Shown in pieces: positions 1 through 10,831 of a DNA stretch of 64,000 bases. The first letter of the stretch is position 1; each line of letters begins with the position of its first letter. Made by a program: the position numbers and the translations under genes. This stretch comes from Cephalotus follicularis (lineage: Eukaryota > Streptophyta > Magnoliopsida > Oxalidales > Cephalotaceae), in NCBI GenBank assembly GCA_001972305.1, contig BDDD01000124.1, forward strand, positions 545,486 through 609,485. Reading direction: 5' to 3'. The notes beneath the pieces were generated by a model. It saw only the letters and a program-made list of their open reading frames with translations. It ran no database searches and was not told where the DNA came from.

Positions 1-1010
1 TGCTTTGACACTTTTATAAACCAGTGACTGACGTCTTGATGCTGTGTCATTTACACGTCAACGCTAAGACAAATGAGACTACGTGCCTATTTCATCTTAT
101 CGTTGGCATTGACACCTAGACAAGATTAGACACATGGCGTTGACACCATGACAGGCTGATGCGCGGGTCTTACCAACTTAAGAGGAGTTGGTGAGTGAGA
201 GAAAAGTCAAAAGTCAAAAAGTAGAAATACTTTATGACACTGGGACAAAAGTATTGAAGCTTCCATAATACACTTCCTCTTTCTCTCTCTTCCCTGCTGC
301 TTCTCTCTTCTTTCTGCTGATAGTGTACGCGTTGACGCCCAGATCGCCTCGTTCATTTTTGCAGCCATTTTCAACCCTCCTTTCACCACACAAAGCTCAT
401 TATAGGTGGAGATAACTTGTACATTGTGTCTTATCTTTACCTAGAGTGGTTTAGTGTAGGATAAACACTTGGATTGCATTCTTAGATCCTCCCTTTTGTG
501 GCTTGAGGAGGAGCTTGGAGCTTTGGGAACAAAGTGTAGAGGGACCTTTACTTGAAGGAAGGAATCTTCACCTTGGTAAGAATCTCTTCTCTTCTTGTTG
601 TTGTGGCCATGGCAGGGGGTTGTAGCTTGTGTTATAGAACTCTTTCCAAACCCCTTGCCTTCTTGGTGGTTTGCTTGTCATCCATTAGGGTTAGGGATGT
701 TTGGGTTTGGGTTGATTGGACTTTGGCTAGGGTTTTGTGTGTTTCCATGTGAGCCATTTTTTAGGAGTCCATTTTGAGGGTTTACGGAAACCCTAGCTTT
801 TCGACCCTTTTCACCCTATGCTTGGTTTTGGCTTTGTTTTGATTGGTTGTTCAATTAGGGTTCCTTGGCACTCATTGGGATAATTCAAACTTAGCTTAGG
901 GCATCCCATTGCTTGGGGATTAATCAATTGGATGAAATTTAAAATTAATCGGCCATAAACCCTAAAGTTCGGATTGCACGTTTTCTTCCACTGCATATTT
1001 GAGCCATTCC
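1..1010 (+). repeat. LTR-like repeat fragment, partner of the inverted copy at 20865-21780
   Basis: No gene is recognisable. The stretch around 390-460 (a Gly-poor, AT-rich segment containing ATAGGTGGAGATAAC and TTTACCTAGAGTGG) matches, in inverted orientation, the segment at about 21424-21475. The segment around 900-925 (CCATTGCTTGG) also matches inverted sequence near 20950. This suggests two copies of one LTR family in opposite orientation. The first 150 bases hold spaced GTTGAC/GTCAAC palindrome variants, listed separately. The window starts inside the repeat, so its left end is unknown. Similarity was judged by eye and is clearly diverged. Confidence 0.4.
29..146. promoter_or_regulatory. 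Spaced GTTGAC/GTCAAC palindrome cluster
   Basis: Variants of GGCGTTGACRCC are centred near 29, 58, 109 and 140, giving steps of about 29, 51 and 31 bp, close to three, five and three helical turns. This is the same motif class as the array at 22497-22821, and it lies at the start of an LTR-like repeat. Confidence 0.4.
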
Positions 1011-2050
1011 CAATATCAATTGCTTATAGTAAAAGAAGATTATGCTTCGGATGATTTTCGTTACCAATTAAGCGCCTGGCTAGGCTAGCCACGTTATCAA
1101 GAGTGTGATATCATTGGTTAAATATTATAGGTGCACCTCTAATATTATTTAGGCTAATGAAAGATATTCACGAGGCTAAAGATTAAATTATTGGGGCCTG
1201 ACATAATCCGTACCCTTGATTTAATCAGAACATTGTTAATAGAAGGACTATACGTGCATAAATAGTGGTTCGTAGATAATTCATATTACATGGGGGTCGT
1301 TATGCATTGCTAGATGCCGATGTCCACAAGTAGGATGCTCGAGATTAAATTGATAAATTAATCATGGAAGAAAAGAATTAAAAGAGTTTTAATTCAAAAT
1401 GTCCAAAAGAATATTTTTTATGTGATAATAGATATTTAATCGGATAATCATGAGCGTCATGATTTAATCCTACGGCCAGCGTAATAGTGAACCCATAGGG
1501 TCACACAAAATACAGGCTAATATTTCCAACACGTAACGAGAGAAAAATAATTAGGATAATTATTTCCTAATTATAATTAATGAGATTAAGGAAAGTAAGT
1601 AGTCTAAAAGGAAAGGAAGACTATTTAAAAAGTAAGGCAATTATATAAGGAAGCAAGGAGATTGTGTTTTAGTGGGATTTGTCTAGCAGCAAATATAAAA
1701 ACATATCTATCTCCATAAATCAAAGAACACGTTTTCTCTCTTAAACCCTAGCTGCCCCTCTCTCTAAAAAAGATACAATCAAGAGTTGAAAGCTTGTGAA
1801 GCCGGTGTTGGAGATTGACGCTTGGTGTGGATACCTTGGAGGCCTTCTACAGTTGGAGGCTAGAACCGTTTCACAGAAACAAGGAACCTGCGCTTTTGGA
1901 GGCAAGAAGACGGAAAGGAAGAAGGACATGTGAGTAATTCCGCCCGCTCCTCCTTATATATATATATATATATATCATGCGTATGAATCATGTGGCTTGA
2001 TAACCATGAGATGATAATGCAATATATATGTATTAGTGTTATTTGCATCT
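1011..2050 (+). repeat. Probable Copia-type LTR remnant
   Basis: No gene is recognisable. The sequence is AT-rich and contains GTGAACCCATAGGGTCACAC near 1488. Near 1810-1930 there is a purine-rich stretch with GGATACCTTGGAGG, followed by a (TA)n run. In my recollection this arrangement is common in LTRs of small plant Copia elements, but no matching second LTR, primer site or TSD was found, so boundaries and identity are tentative. Confidence 0.25.
1955..1975. repeat. (TA)n microsatellite
   Basis: About ten uninterrupted TA dinucleotides. Confidence 0.9.
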
Positions 2051-2059
2051 AGATATTTT

Positions 2060-3540
2060 ATTGTTTGATAGCCATAAGGTCCAACACTTACCTCCCTGGT
2101 CAGAGCATAAAGTCCTCATAGACTCACCTGTTTGCTTTTCTACTTCATGTCCGAAGTTCTTGAACCTCTCTAGGATTCAGACTTGTGTTTCACTTGAAAC
2201 ATATAACCAAACCATGATAGATCACTAGTAATGGTAATGAAGTAGAGAGAACCATCACATGCATTGACCGACATTAACCATAAACGACAATGGGGACAAA
2301 CAGTAGCATGTCCACTGCTCTTTCTTCACTCGAAAAAGGGAGATTTGGTCATTTTTGCAAATCAAACATGGCTCACAAGTTGGAAAGTACTTCTTGTCCT
2401 GGATGTCCAAAAGTCCATCCTTAACCAAATGTGTTTATCAAGCTTTGCTAGAATGACCTAATTTGCAATGCTAAAAAGTGAGAAGGATTTACAACACATG
2501 TCTCTCATAGCCTTTTACTTTGATTCCTTATTGAATTGTTAATGCTATTGTATGGTTATGTTCAAGACATAGATCCCTTTTATCCACGTACCCCCTTGCA
2601 CTAACTAGAATAATGCGATGTATAAGAATATAAGAATTTCCACATAAATTTTGAGCTTTCAGCTCTTCCTCTACAAATAGGAAACATGTTCATTACAAGG
2701 TTCTTTATAAAGTTCAAGTCTTTATACATTTCCATAGCAAAATTACAATTCAAAATCGCATATACAAATAGTGTGGATCCCCGATTTGTCACTATGGTGC
2801 AAATCCAATACTTCATCAGCTCCCGCTACCTAGCTCCTCTTACCGTTTGCAAGATTTATGAATGTTAGTCTCATACCTTGAGTCAAACATAATAAGCTAG
2901 GTAAAGTTTAATCATGGAAGTACCTGACCCTGAGGCACCTCCTGATTTGGATTTGAGGAACTCACCACAATCTCTCTTCCAATGCCCTTGCCTCCCATAA
3001 TAGAAGCAGGCATTCTCCTTTCTAAGCCTTTTGAACATTTCCTTAATGTAATCCCATTGACCAAGCAACCTCTTCATAGGGGCCTTAACCTTGGAACACG
3101 ATGCCTCGTATCTACCTCTCCTTGAGCTTGTTCCAGAAGAGGGAAGAGGCATCACAGATGAGTTTAACCTTCCAAGGTCAAAATCTACCTCATCAGTCCC
3201 CGAATGTGTGCCATACAACTCTTTGAGTTGCATGAGCATGGCACGTAAGGTCTGTGATTGCTCAAACTTCCTTTGCAATTGTGGCATCATGCCATCAAAT
3301 GCTAGCCATCATGCTTGGTAATCATCGAACCACCGCTTGGCCACTAAAGCCTTGTGTTCTTTGGATGGGTTATTACCCAATAATGGGGGGTTGCTCAATC
3401 ACACCATGAGAAATTTTTAAGCTTCCCAAAATAAAGAGAAAATTCCGTTGCCATTCGAGGAAATTAGGACCTTCTAGCTTATTAGTTTCCAAAACATAAG
3501 TTATTGCGGTGCTGACTTCCATTTGAGTTTTACAGAGTAA
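2060..3540 (-). mobile_element. Element K: decayed Ty1/Copia body (gag and integrase remnants)
   Basis: Fossil of a Copia retrotransposon, read on the minus strand. The right part (about 3540 down to 2900) shows gag features: a segment resembling the usual NxxEWQRN N-terminal motif and a single zinc knuckle related to C-x2-C-x4-H-x4-C (CFYYGRQGHWKRDC). The left part (about 2460 down to 2060) shows integrase features: a pre-integrase zinc-binding remnant (TCEPCL) and a catalytic-core stretch resembling YFITFTDDLSRYGYVY. The order gag then integrase fits Copia. The element is heavily broken (many breaks), its LTRs were not located, and it looks old. Confidence 0.75.
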
Positions 3541-5551
3541 GTTATATCAACCTTTAGGAGGAAACAAAAGAGTATTAGTAGATCATTCCAATTTATGTTA
3601 TTACCATTAACTATTGGTCTTTAGTAGTTATGGCTCCTCCCACTATTCTAATCGTATCCCACACCTCCATGTGGAATTCGGGAAGCACCCGCCTCCCAGT
3701 GGGGATCGGAATCTACCCAGAATACTATATCCTCACCTGTTGGCGTACGAGCCATAATACCCAAATAGGTAGACTTATTAGGTCAATTTACATTAGGGCC
3801 CCGCCCTTGAAATGTAAGATCCGATACAACATTCGGCCTCTCGGCTCACTATGGTCCCAATTTTCGCTGTGCAAACCATAAGCACCTGGTATAAGTCCAA
3901 ACCCACAATCCTCGAAGAAATTGACTCCTTTTGAAGCACCCATACGTGTCCATGTCCTGATACCAAAACAGAGCCATTTCCTTCCAGTGCCCACACACTG
4001 AAGTTGAACAATAATGGTCATACGGGGACCTCTGCTATCACAGTGCCATCCCCAATATTTCCACATCGTTCAATGAAGGCCGTGGAAGGCCAACGATGAG
4101 ACACACCTTAGTGCCCCACCGCTTATGGACTTATTATTTTAAAGTTTTGAGGAATTTGTGTCGCATCAAATTTTAAATTAACCGAGCTTTTATTAGATTG
4201 ATTTTATCTTCCAATCCATTTAAGATGGCTTAGCATGCTTGGACGTGTGTGGATTGTTTGCAAAAATAAAACATCCATCTCATGCATCCTAGAAAAAAAT
4301 GGCCTGACTTGAGACTTAATCTGTTAGTGATCAAGTGAGCCAAACGTGATCACTTGGTCCCCAAGGTGATCTATTTAAAATAATTTATTACAACATATAC
4401 CATGCATAAATGGCCTTCACTTGGTCTTGTAATCCTCTTGATCCATTGCTCTCCTTCTTGAAATTGCAACCAATATATATATGTATATATAAAGAAAAGA
4501 AATACAATGGAAGGGAGAAGAGATTTCTAACCTATAGAAATGAATTAGAGGATAAGAAATTATGGAGTACGCAGGCAGCCTTATTACAAACCAAATGTAT
4601 AATAAAGCAATAAATAAGTCATCCACAAACGAACCGAAAGCTAGGTCTAGTCCCAAGTCTACTGGCATGCATAAGAAATTCAAATAAATATCTCATATAA
4701 ATATTTGAACAAACACATAAATATTTCATTATTCGATGGTTTGTGATTTAGCAGCTAGCCAAAATTAAAAGGTTACTCACACTAGATAAATTAAAATCCA
4801 GTTACCTTTATTGTAGATAACCACTACATTAAATAAATGGTTTCACCATATAAAATTTTTAAGTGGAAAATTATGTAATTAAATATTAGTATTCCACCAA
4901 TATTATTTTCCTTAAGGAATAAATTGCATTATTCAGTGAACTGAGTGCATAAGTGTAATTAATTTCTGTCCAAATTAACTGGTATGTACCTATCCAGTCC
5001 ATGCAGTATTCATGCCAGTCTCCGCATGAAAACTGCACAGAAACTGCATTTAAAAGCTCGCAGGAAGCTTACAGGAATCCCGTTGGCAACTTGCTGGAAT
5101 TGTGCTGGAAACTGTCAGTTAGAGTGCAGAAAACGGCCAGAATCTCAGCATAAGCTACTAGAAGCTGTGCAGTATATTCCTGCAATCAGACTGTCACTAA
5201 CCAATCCAATTATCAGTGTAATTAATCTGCCAGAAAATCTACACTATGCAGTGCAAAAAATCTGTGCAGAAAATTTTGCACATAACCAGAATTTCCAACA
5301 GAAATTCCAGTCGCTTAGAACCCTGCGTTCATTGACTGTTTAAGGTACAGTTCGAGATCCTAAAAGGTACTAAGGAATGTTATAATGCCCCTTGAATCCT
5401 GAACATCAAAATTACACATCCTTGGATCATCAAACATTCCAATTAAACATTCCAATTAAACATTCAATTGAACTAGTTCACCTAATTGGTTCCTACAAAT
5501 TTTAATTAGACTAAACCGATTAATTCAATCTTAATTTCACTTAGGGTTAGT
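3541..5551. other. No recognisable gene; AT-rich sequence left of element B
   Basis: Read on both strands, this stretch shows no family I recognise. It may include the 5' LTR of element K and internal sequence of element J, whose primer site lies across element B at 20848. An open frame of 119 codons at 4984-5343 has no recognisable domain and sits in sequence rich in repeated TGCAGAAA-like words, so I do not call it a gene. A short AT microsatellite lies near 4472-4490. Confidence 0.5.
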
Positions 5552-5691
5552 GTCACACCCCGTTTCTCATACAACACTTAAGTGTAGCAATTAACATAAT
5601 ATCCGTCCTATCCATTTTCATGATAAATTTTAAACTTTGAACCAGTTATATCAGTTGCGGAAGCATTTGATAATAAGCCGAATTAAAACGC

Positions 5692-5715
5692 AACACGCGT
5701 CCCATACCACGTGTT
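5692..5715 (-). other. Covarying U5 hairpin, element B left LTR
   Basis: Arms AACACG and CGTGTT enclose a 12-nt loop CGTCCCATACCA. The same fold with different arms and nearly the same loop occurs in LTR families D, E and H. The other B copy is at 18459-18482. Confidence 0.65.
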
Positions 5716-6707
5716 ACCAATAACATAAATAAACCATTGTCAAAAGCCCTTAAACAGAGCGTGAATTAAAACATTCGATACGGTATCTGAACATATACCG
5801 ATATCCATCAAAATAAATTATCCCAATAATACAGTTATCCAAATAAATTAATCCACTACAATAACCGAAAATCCATCGGTTACAATAACATAACACATTA
5901 ACAGTTTAGGAATTCCAATAAGAGTTACAACTCCACTAGCTAACATTATTACAATCATGCTTCTCCATGCACATCCATGTAGGTCCCACTGCATCAATCT
6001 AAAATGTATGGGGTTTGCCTTTGTCCTCACTCGTCTAAGTAGAGAAGTTATAAAGGCAGTTCAAGGTCAATAATAATGAAGTCATGTATGAATGCACAAT
6101 GCTGTAGTACATAGTGTATAACAGTACATATACATATATTATATGTATATTTATCAGTATGACCCAACATGTCTTCAAGGGGACCACTCAAACTCATTCA
6201 GTACAAACAATGTCCACGTTACTCGCACGGCGGCGGTAACAACAGTCCGGCACGGTAAACGATACTCGAATGGCGGCTAAGCACCAACAGTACCCCGCTG
6301 ACGGCAACAGTGGAAAACGATACCCAGAACGGTGGCTAAGTAAGAACAATACCTCGCTAGTGGCAACAGTAACAATTACATTCAATAGTCAACTCAAGTG
6401 ATGCATAACTATAAACACTTGAAACAGTAATATCGATGTATAAGCCATCTATTAAACTGTTCTCAATATTTGGGGATTACTTCCCCGTCATTTGAAAATA
6501 TATGTATTTTTGTACAAAATAATGATTCATTTAAAATCATTTATAAACTTCTAAAATGACATAACACTTTAGAAAACAGTCACAATTCGTTTCACAATTA
6601 TGTTGACAGTGCAATATATAATGCAAACATATGCTCAGAATGCATCTAAGATCGTTGCGTCGCGCCTATGTTTATCACTTTCTCTAAGGTCGATTTTAAC
6701 TATGTGA

Positions 6708-6921
6708 CAGTCGGCTGCTTTCCATAACAGTCGGTTGTTCCCTTGAGTTAGTCGGCTATCTTCCTTGGCAGTCGACTAATCTGGTACGAGAATCAATAGT
6801 CGGCTGTCTTCCTTCGATGGTGCGCTGTTCTGAGCGGGCAACACATACACAGTCGACTGTTCTTCTTAATAGTCGGCTGTATACATTGAGAAATCGAATT
6901 TTGTAGCTCAACAGTCGGTTG
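6708..6921. promoter_or_regulatory. CAGTCGGCTG/CAGTCGACTG palindrome array, element B left LTR
   Basis: About eleven variants start near 6708, 6728, 6749, 6769, 6797, 6818, 6850, 6870, 6891 and 6912. Steps are 20, 21, 20, 28, 21, 32, 20, 21 and 21 bp, and the filler between copies is unrelated. The array lies upstream of a TATA-like stretch (about 6498-6515) when read in element orientation, that is, in U3. The right LTR keeps eight copies with the same spacing (19438-19609). Confidence 0.8.
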
Positions 6922-7122
6922 TTCTGCGAAAAACGGTAGCACTCAATTCATTCTATTTCGTCGAACATTCATATACAACCCATTCTACCATATTCATACA
7001 ATAGAATATCATAAATGATCACTTCACAGTCCAGATACATAACTAAATTCATGCATTTTCTCTGTTTTATGAAATATTAGTGGAAGCCAACATGGTATGC
7101 ATGCAATCAAGTCCATTTCCAT

Positions 7123-8391
7123 TATTGGCCTTTGCCACCCCGATTAAATGTTTACCATAAGTTATTTTGATGATTAACAAACGTAGATTACTTGTATGCA
7201 TAATTCTTTAAGTTATAAATGCATTTACTCACTTGATTCTTTGTCCAAAGTTATGCCAATAATGTTTATGCAGATACAGGCAATTCCAGCCGACTGGAGA
7301 GCAATCCAGTCTACTGCTAAGGCTAGGAGTCGACTTCCAAAGTTATGTAGTCGACTGCATCTTCAACCAAATCCCAGAATCTGCAGAAACAGCACACCAG
7401 TCGACTGACACAGGGGTCCAGTCGACTGCCAGGCAATTCTAGTCGACTGTCACAGGGCATCAGTCGACTGCCATGGGATACAAATCAGGCAGAAGCTTCT
7501 GTAACATTTCACACCCAATCCAGCCGACTGAAGTAGGGGACCAGTCGACTACCAGGGGGTCCAGTAGACTGCCACAGGGGTCCAGCCGACTGCCTTCAAT
7601 TGGGAAAAATCTGGCAGTAGGTTCTATAACTTCTAAATTAGCCTCAACAGCCGACTGAAGCAGGGCATCAGTCGACTGCCGAGCATACCAGTCGACTGCC
7701 TATAGAATCCAGCCGACTGCCCACTCCCAACGGCTATATTCAAATATACGCGCCATCAAACCAGCTGACTGCCGTCCAAATCCAGCCGACTGGATTTGTA
7801 TCAGACAGTTAAAAATAGATCCGTTGGAGGCTCAACTATAAGAGGAAATTTGGACATCTTGCACAAGTGATCAAGCTTTCAAGTTACACATTCTCTCAAG
7901 CTATCTCAAGAACAATACCAAGCATTCACACAATCAAAAGAGATCAATCCAAAGCAATTATTTACATTCACAAAGCTTTGTACTTTGCATTACATACACA
8001 CTTGTAGCTTTGTTTAGAGTTGTGCTTCATTGTAAACAAATTCGCTACGAATTTGTAAACACTTAAACTACTACTTTCACACATACAAGAGAGGTTGTCT
8101 CTTGTATTGCTCGGTTGGAGCAAAGTGTAATTCGCTTGGTTGGAGCGAAAGTTTGTTGGAGCTCGGTTGGAGTTCCAAGCCCGGATTGGGGCATACCTAG
8201 TGAATACTCAAGGGGAGGCCTTGGGGAGTGGACGTAGGCGGTTTACCGAACCACTATATATCCGTTTGCAATCTCTAAACCCTACACTCTTTACTTTCCG
8301 CATTGTGTGTTTGAATAATTAATTTTATGTGTGGTATATTTGCTAGATAAACTTTTATTAGTCTATTCACCCCCCCTCTAGACTTCCAACA
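7123..8391 (+). repeat. Element A 5' LTR
   Basis: 1269 bp, ending in CTTCCAACA directly before the primer site. It contains the 18-copy palindrome array (7287-7792), then a TATA-like CTATAAGAGG at about 7836-7845. The tail carries a GGACGTAGGCGG...CCGAACCACT segment and a C-run before the end, both typical of plant Copia LTRs of this kind. Confidence 0.93.
7287..7792. promoter_or_regulatory. 18-copy CAGTCGACTG array in quartets, element A 5' LTR
   Basis: Ten-bp palindrome variants start at 7287, 7307, 7327, 7348 | 7398, 7419, 7440, 7461 | 7521, 7542, 7562, 7583 | 7648, 7669, 7689, 7710 | 7762, 7783. Steps within groups are 20-21 bp, and gaps between groups are 50, 60, 65 and 52 bp. The 10-11-bp fillers differ from copy to copy, so this is not a simple tandem repeat. 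The array ends about 45 bp upstream of a TATA-like CTATAAGAGG. The 3' LTR repeats it from 12145. Confidence 0.9.
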
Positions 8392-8393
8392 AT

Positions 8394-8404
8394 TGGTATC
8401 AGAG
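8394..8404 (+). other. Primer-binding site, element A
   Basis: TGGTATCAGAG, complementary to the 3' end of initiator methionine tRNA, two bases after the 5' LTR. Confidence 0.9.
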
Positions 8405-8446
8405 AGGGTTACTCTTTATTAAGATTGACATCTTAAGTTTAGATCA

Positions 8447-9511
8447 ATGGCCTCTACTAGCATGAACAACCAATCTCGACACAATGACGACGTCTCCGAA
8501 TTTAAGGTCCCATTCTTTAGTGGTGACGATTTTCCTTATTGGAAAAGCCGTATGGAGATATACCTTAAGTCTAGAGACTTTAGGAATTGGGTTAGTGTTA
8601 AAAATGGCCCTCACACCCCTATGAAGCTCAATGACAAAAATGAACTCATTTCTAAACCGGAAGACGAATGGGATGAAGAGGACTTTAGAAAATTGACCAT
8701 AGATGACAAGGCCTTGAACATTCTACTTGTATCATTAGACAAGACCGAATACAATCTCGTTAGGAGATGTATTTCCGCACATGAGGTGTGGAAATTGCTC
8801 ATTCTTACCCACGAGGGTACCGAGCAAGTTAAGAATGCCAAACTTGCCTGGCTAAATAGAGATTATGAATTGTTTAAAATGCAACCAAACGAATCCATTA
8901 AGAATTTGTATAATCGGTTGTTTGATATTACTAATGGTTTGCTTGGTCTTGGCAAGGTATTTGGGCAGGACATACTTGTAAGTAAATTGATATGGTGTCT
9001 CAATGATGAGTGGGAACCCAAGGTGACGGCAATTGAAGAATCGAAGGACTTGAAGACAATGGAAATTGAAGAATTGCTTGGTTCCCTCATGACTCATGAG
9101 GTTAAGTTGAACAAGAAATCGGCGAAACTTGTGGAGACAAAACCACAAGAGGAGAAAAGAAAGGACATTGCCCTCAAGAGCACTCACAAGGAAGATATGT
9201 CAAGTGAAGATGAGCTAGAGGAAGAGGACTATGTTCTCTTTGCGAAACGATTCACAAAATTCGCAAAGATGAACAAAGCAAGAAGGTTCAAAAGAAAGAA
9301 CTTCAACAAGGGAGAAGGAAGCAAGATGGATCCTCCCACATGCTTCGAATGCAATAAGCCGGGGCACATCAAAGTTGATTGCCCACAATTGAAGAAAAAG
9401 AAGTTATTCAAGAAGAAAGCACTCAAGGCTTGGCACCTAAGTGATGACGAATCCTCCGAAGATGAAGTCACCGAGCAAGTAGCAAAACCTATGCTTTATG
9501 GCATTGAGTGA
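8447..9511 (+). CDS. Copia Gag (nucleocapsid/capsid) of element A
   Basis: A 354-residue open frame starting 43 bases after the primer site. Family knowledge: Copia Gag assembles cytoplasmic virus-like particles around element RNA. Residues about 19-42 hold the FxGDDFPYWKSRME start typical of plant Copia Gag. The middle resembles the UBN2 gag domain (KLLILTHEGTEQVKNAKL). Residues 299-312 form a zinc knuckle, CFECNKPGHIKVDC (C-x2-C-x4-H-x4-C), flanked by lysine-rich stretches. An acidic stretch (about 244-265) precedes the knuckle and another follows it. The ATG at 8447 is the first in frame after the primer site. The next coding pieces lie in other frames downstream. Confidence 0.88.
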   Translation: MASTSMNNQSRHNDDVSEFKVPFFSGDDFPYWKSRMEIYLKSRDFRNWVSVKNGPHTPMKLNDKNELISKPEDEWDEEDFRKLTIDDKALNILLVSLDKTEYNLVRRCISAHEVWKLLILTHEGTEQVKNAKLAWLNRDYELFKMQPNESIKNLYNRLFDITNGLLGLGKVFGQDILVSKLIWCLNDEWEPKVTAIEESKDLKTMEIEELLGSLMTHEVKLNKKSAKLVETKPQEEKRKDIALKSTHKEDMSSEDELEEEDYVLFAKRFTKFAKMNKARRFKRKNFNKGEGSKMDPPTCFECNKPGHIKVDCPQLKKKKLFKKKALKAWHLSDDESSEDEVTEQVAKPMLYGIE

Positions 9512-9584
9512 TGACGACGAGGATAGAGAGAATGAGGTAGGTGATTCCTATACTTTTGGTGAATTGTAATTTGCTTTTGATGAA

Positions 9585-10238
9585 TTGCTTGTAGAATTTA
9601 AGAAAAAATGTTCACAATGTTCACTTCTTAAGAAATCCATGACTAGTGTAGAAAAGGAAAAGGAATTACTAGTTGTTGAAAATGAGCATTTAAAAAATGA
9701 CATTGCTATGTTAGAGCATGAACTAGGTAAAAAGGAAAATGACTTAGCTAACCCTACTTCACCTAGTGACACTACCTTAGAAAAGGAAGTATAGTCCCTA
9801 AGAGAAAAGAATGTGAACTTAGAAAAATCCTTTAGTAAATTCACATTAGGAAGTAAGAAACTAGAAAAGATGCTAAGTAGCCAAAGATCTTACCTAGATA
9901 AGACCGGAATAGGTTATGCCCCTATAGAGGTTAAGGCTAAATTGAAAAAGGCTAGGAAAAGACCTCATTGCACATATTGCAATAAAATAGGACATAATAG
10001 AAATAAATGCTTTAGAAGGATTGCACATTCACATCACTCACACACTAGACCATCACCATATTATGATGCAATTACTTTTAGACAAGTGTGGGTTCCCAAG
10101 AGAACTATTAGTGCTAAAAGTAACATTAAAGGACCCAATAAACAATGGGTACCAAGATCAATTTCTTTCAACACTTTTGTAGGTGGAACAATGCTTGCGA
10201 GCAAATCACAAAGAGGAGCAACCGTGGTATGTGGATAG
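9585..10238 (+). pseudogene. Gag-distal region of element A (coiled coil plus second zinc knuckle)
   Basis: Two open segments continue the gag theme. The first is rich in Glu, Lys and Leu heptad-like spacing (coiled coil). The second has the knuckle CTYCNKIGHNRNKC followed by a WVPK motif. The same arrangement (coiled coil, knuckle, WVPK) is seen in element I at 63140-63847, which supports homology. In SIRE-like Copia elements this region joins gag to the protease. As a fossil it is broken. Confidence 0.7.
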
Positions 10239-10239
10239 C

Positions 10240-10444
10240 GGGAAGTAAAAACCCTGTTCAACACTCTAAGTCTAAGCACATTGAAATTATACACCATTTT
10301 CTTAGAGATGATGTTGAAAAGGGAGATATATTTCTTGAATATATTGACACGTTGAACCAAGTTGCAGATATTTTCACAAAGCCGCTGGACAACGAGCGTT
10401 TCTGCACTTTGCGGAGAGAGCTAGGTATGCAAAATCCTTCCTAA
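10240..10444 (+). pseudogene. Short RNase H C-terminal tail of element A
   Basis: The encoded sequence contains SKHIEIIHHFLRDDVEKGDI and QVADIFTKPL, the well-known end of the Copia RT-RNase H polyprotein. No protease, integrase or reverse transcriptase core was found in element A. Confidence 0.85.
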
Positions 10445-10661
10445 CTCATTTTATGTGTAATTGTGATGCTTAATTGATTTTTGACTGAATTGTTTGAAAA
10501 ATGTTTTCAAAAATCATCTTGCATTTAAACATTGAGTTTTCAAACTCAATAACATATATTAGCTCACTTGCCTTGGTTGCTATTAGTCCATAATAGTGTA
10601 CCAAAGGTTTGAATTTCATTTGGATTGGCAAATTTTCTGCACTTCCTATTTCTGCAGAAAA

Positions 10662-10692
10662 CAGCCGACTAGACAACTTGTCCAGTCGACTG
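10662..10692. promoter_or_regulatory. Palindrome pair upstream of the extra ORF, element A
   Basis: CAGCCGACTA at 10662 and CAGTCGACTG at 10683, 21 bp apart, lie between the RNase H tail and the extra ORF. Element I has two quartets in the equivalent place (62631-62815). Confidence 0.7.
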
Positions 10693-10831
10693 ATCGCTAC
10701 TTCTTGTTACCAACACTTTTCTACCAAAACAAGGATCACACACCCTCCCATCCGAGCGCGACCTTAAATTCGTCGCTTGTGTCAAGAATGGAACCCAAAT
10801 TAACCTTCCCTATCTTATTGTAAACCACTTA

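Noticed and set aside
552-777. Short frames near the window start with a leucine-rich, signal-like N-terminus
   Set aside because: Two overlapping frames of 60-66 codons lie within an LTR-like repeat that recurs inverted at 20865-21780. No evidence of a host gene.
4984-5343. 119-codon open frame
   Set aside because: No recognisable domain, start context or neighbour; the sequence consists of repeated TGCAGAAA-like words. Probably chance.
7287-7792. CRISPR-like appearance of repeated palindromes with unique fillers
   Set aside because: The context is plant LTR retrotransposons; repeat and filler are each only about 10 bp, and there are no cas genes. It fits phased binding sites instead.
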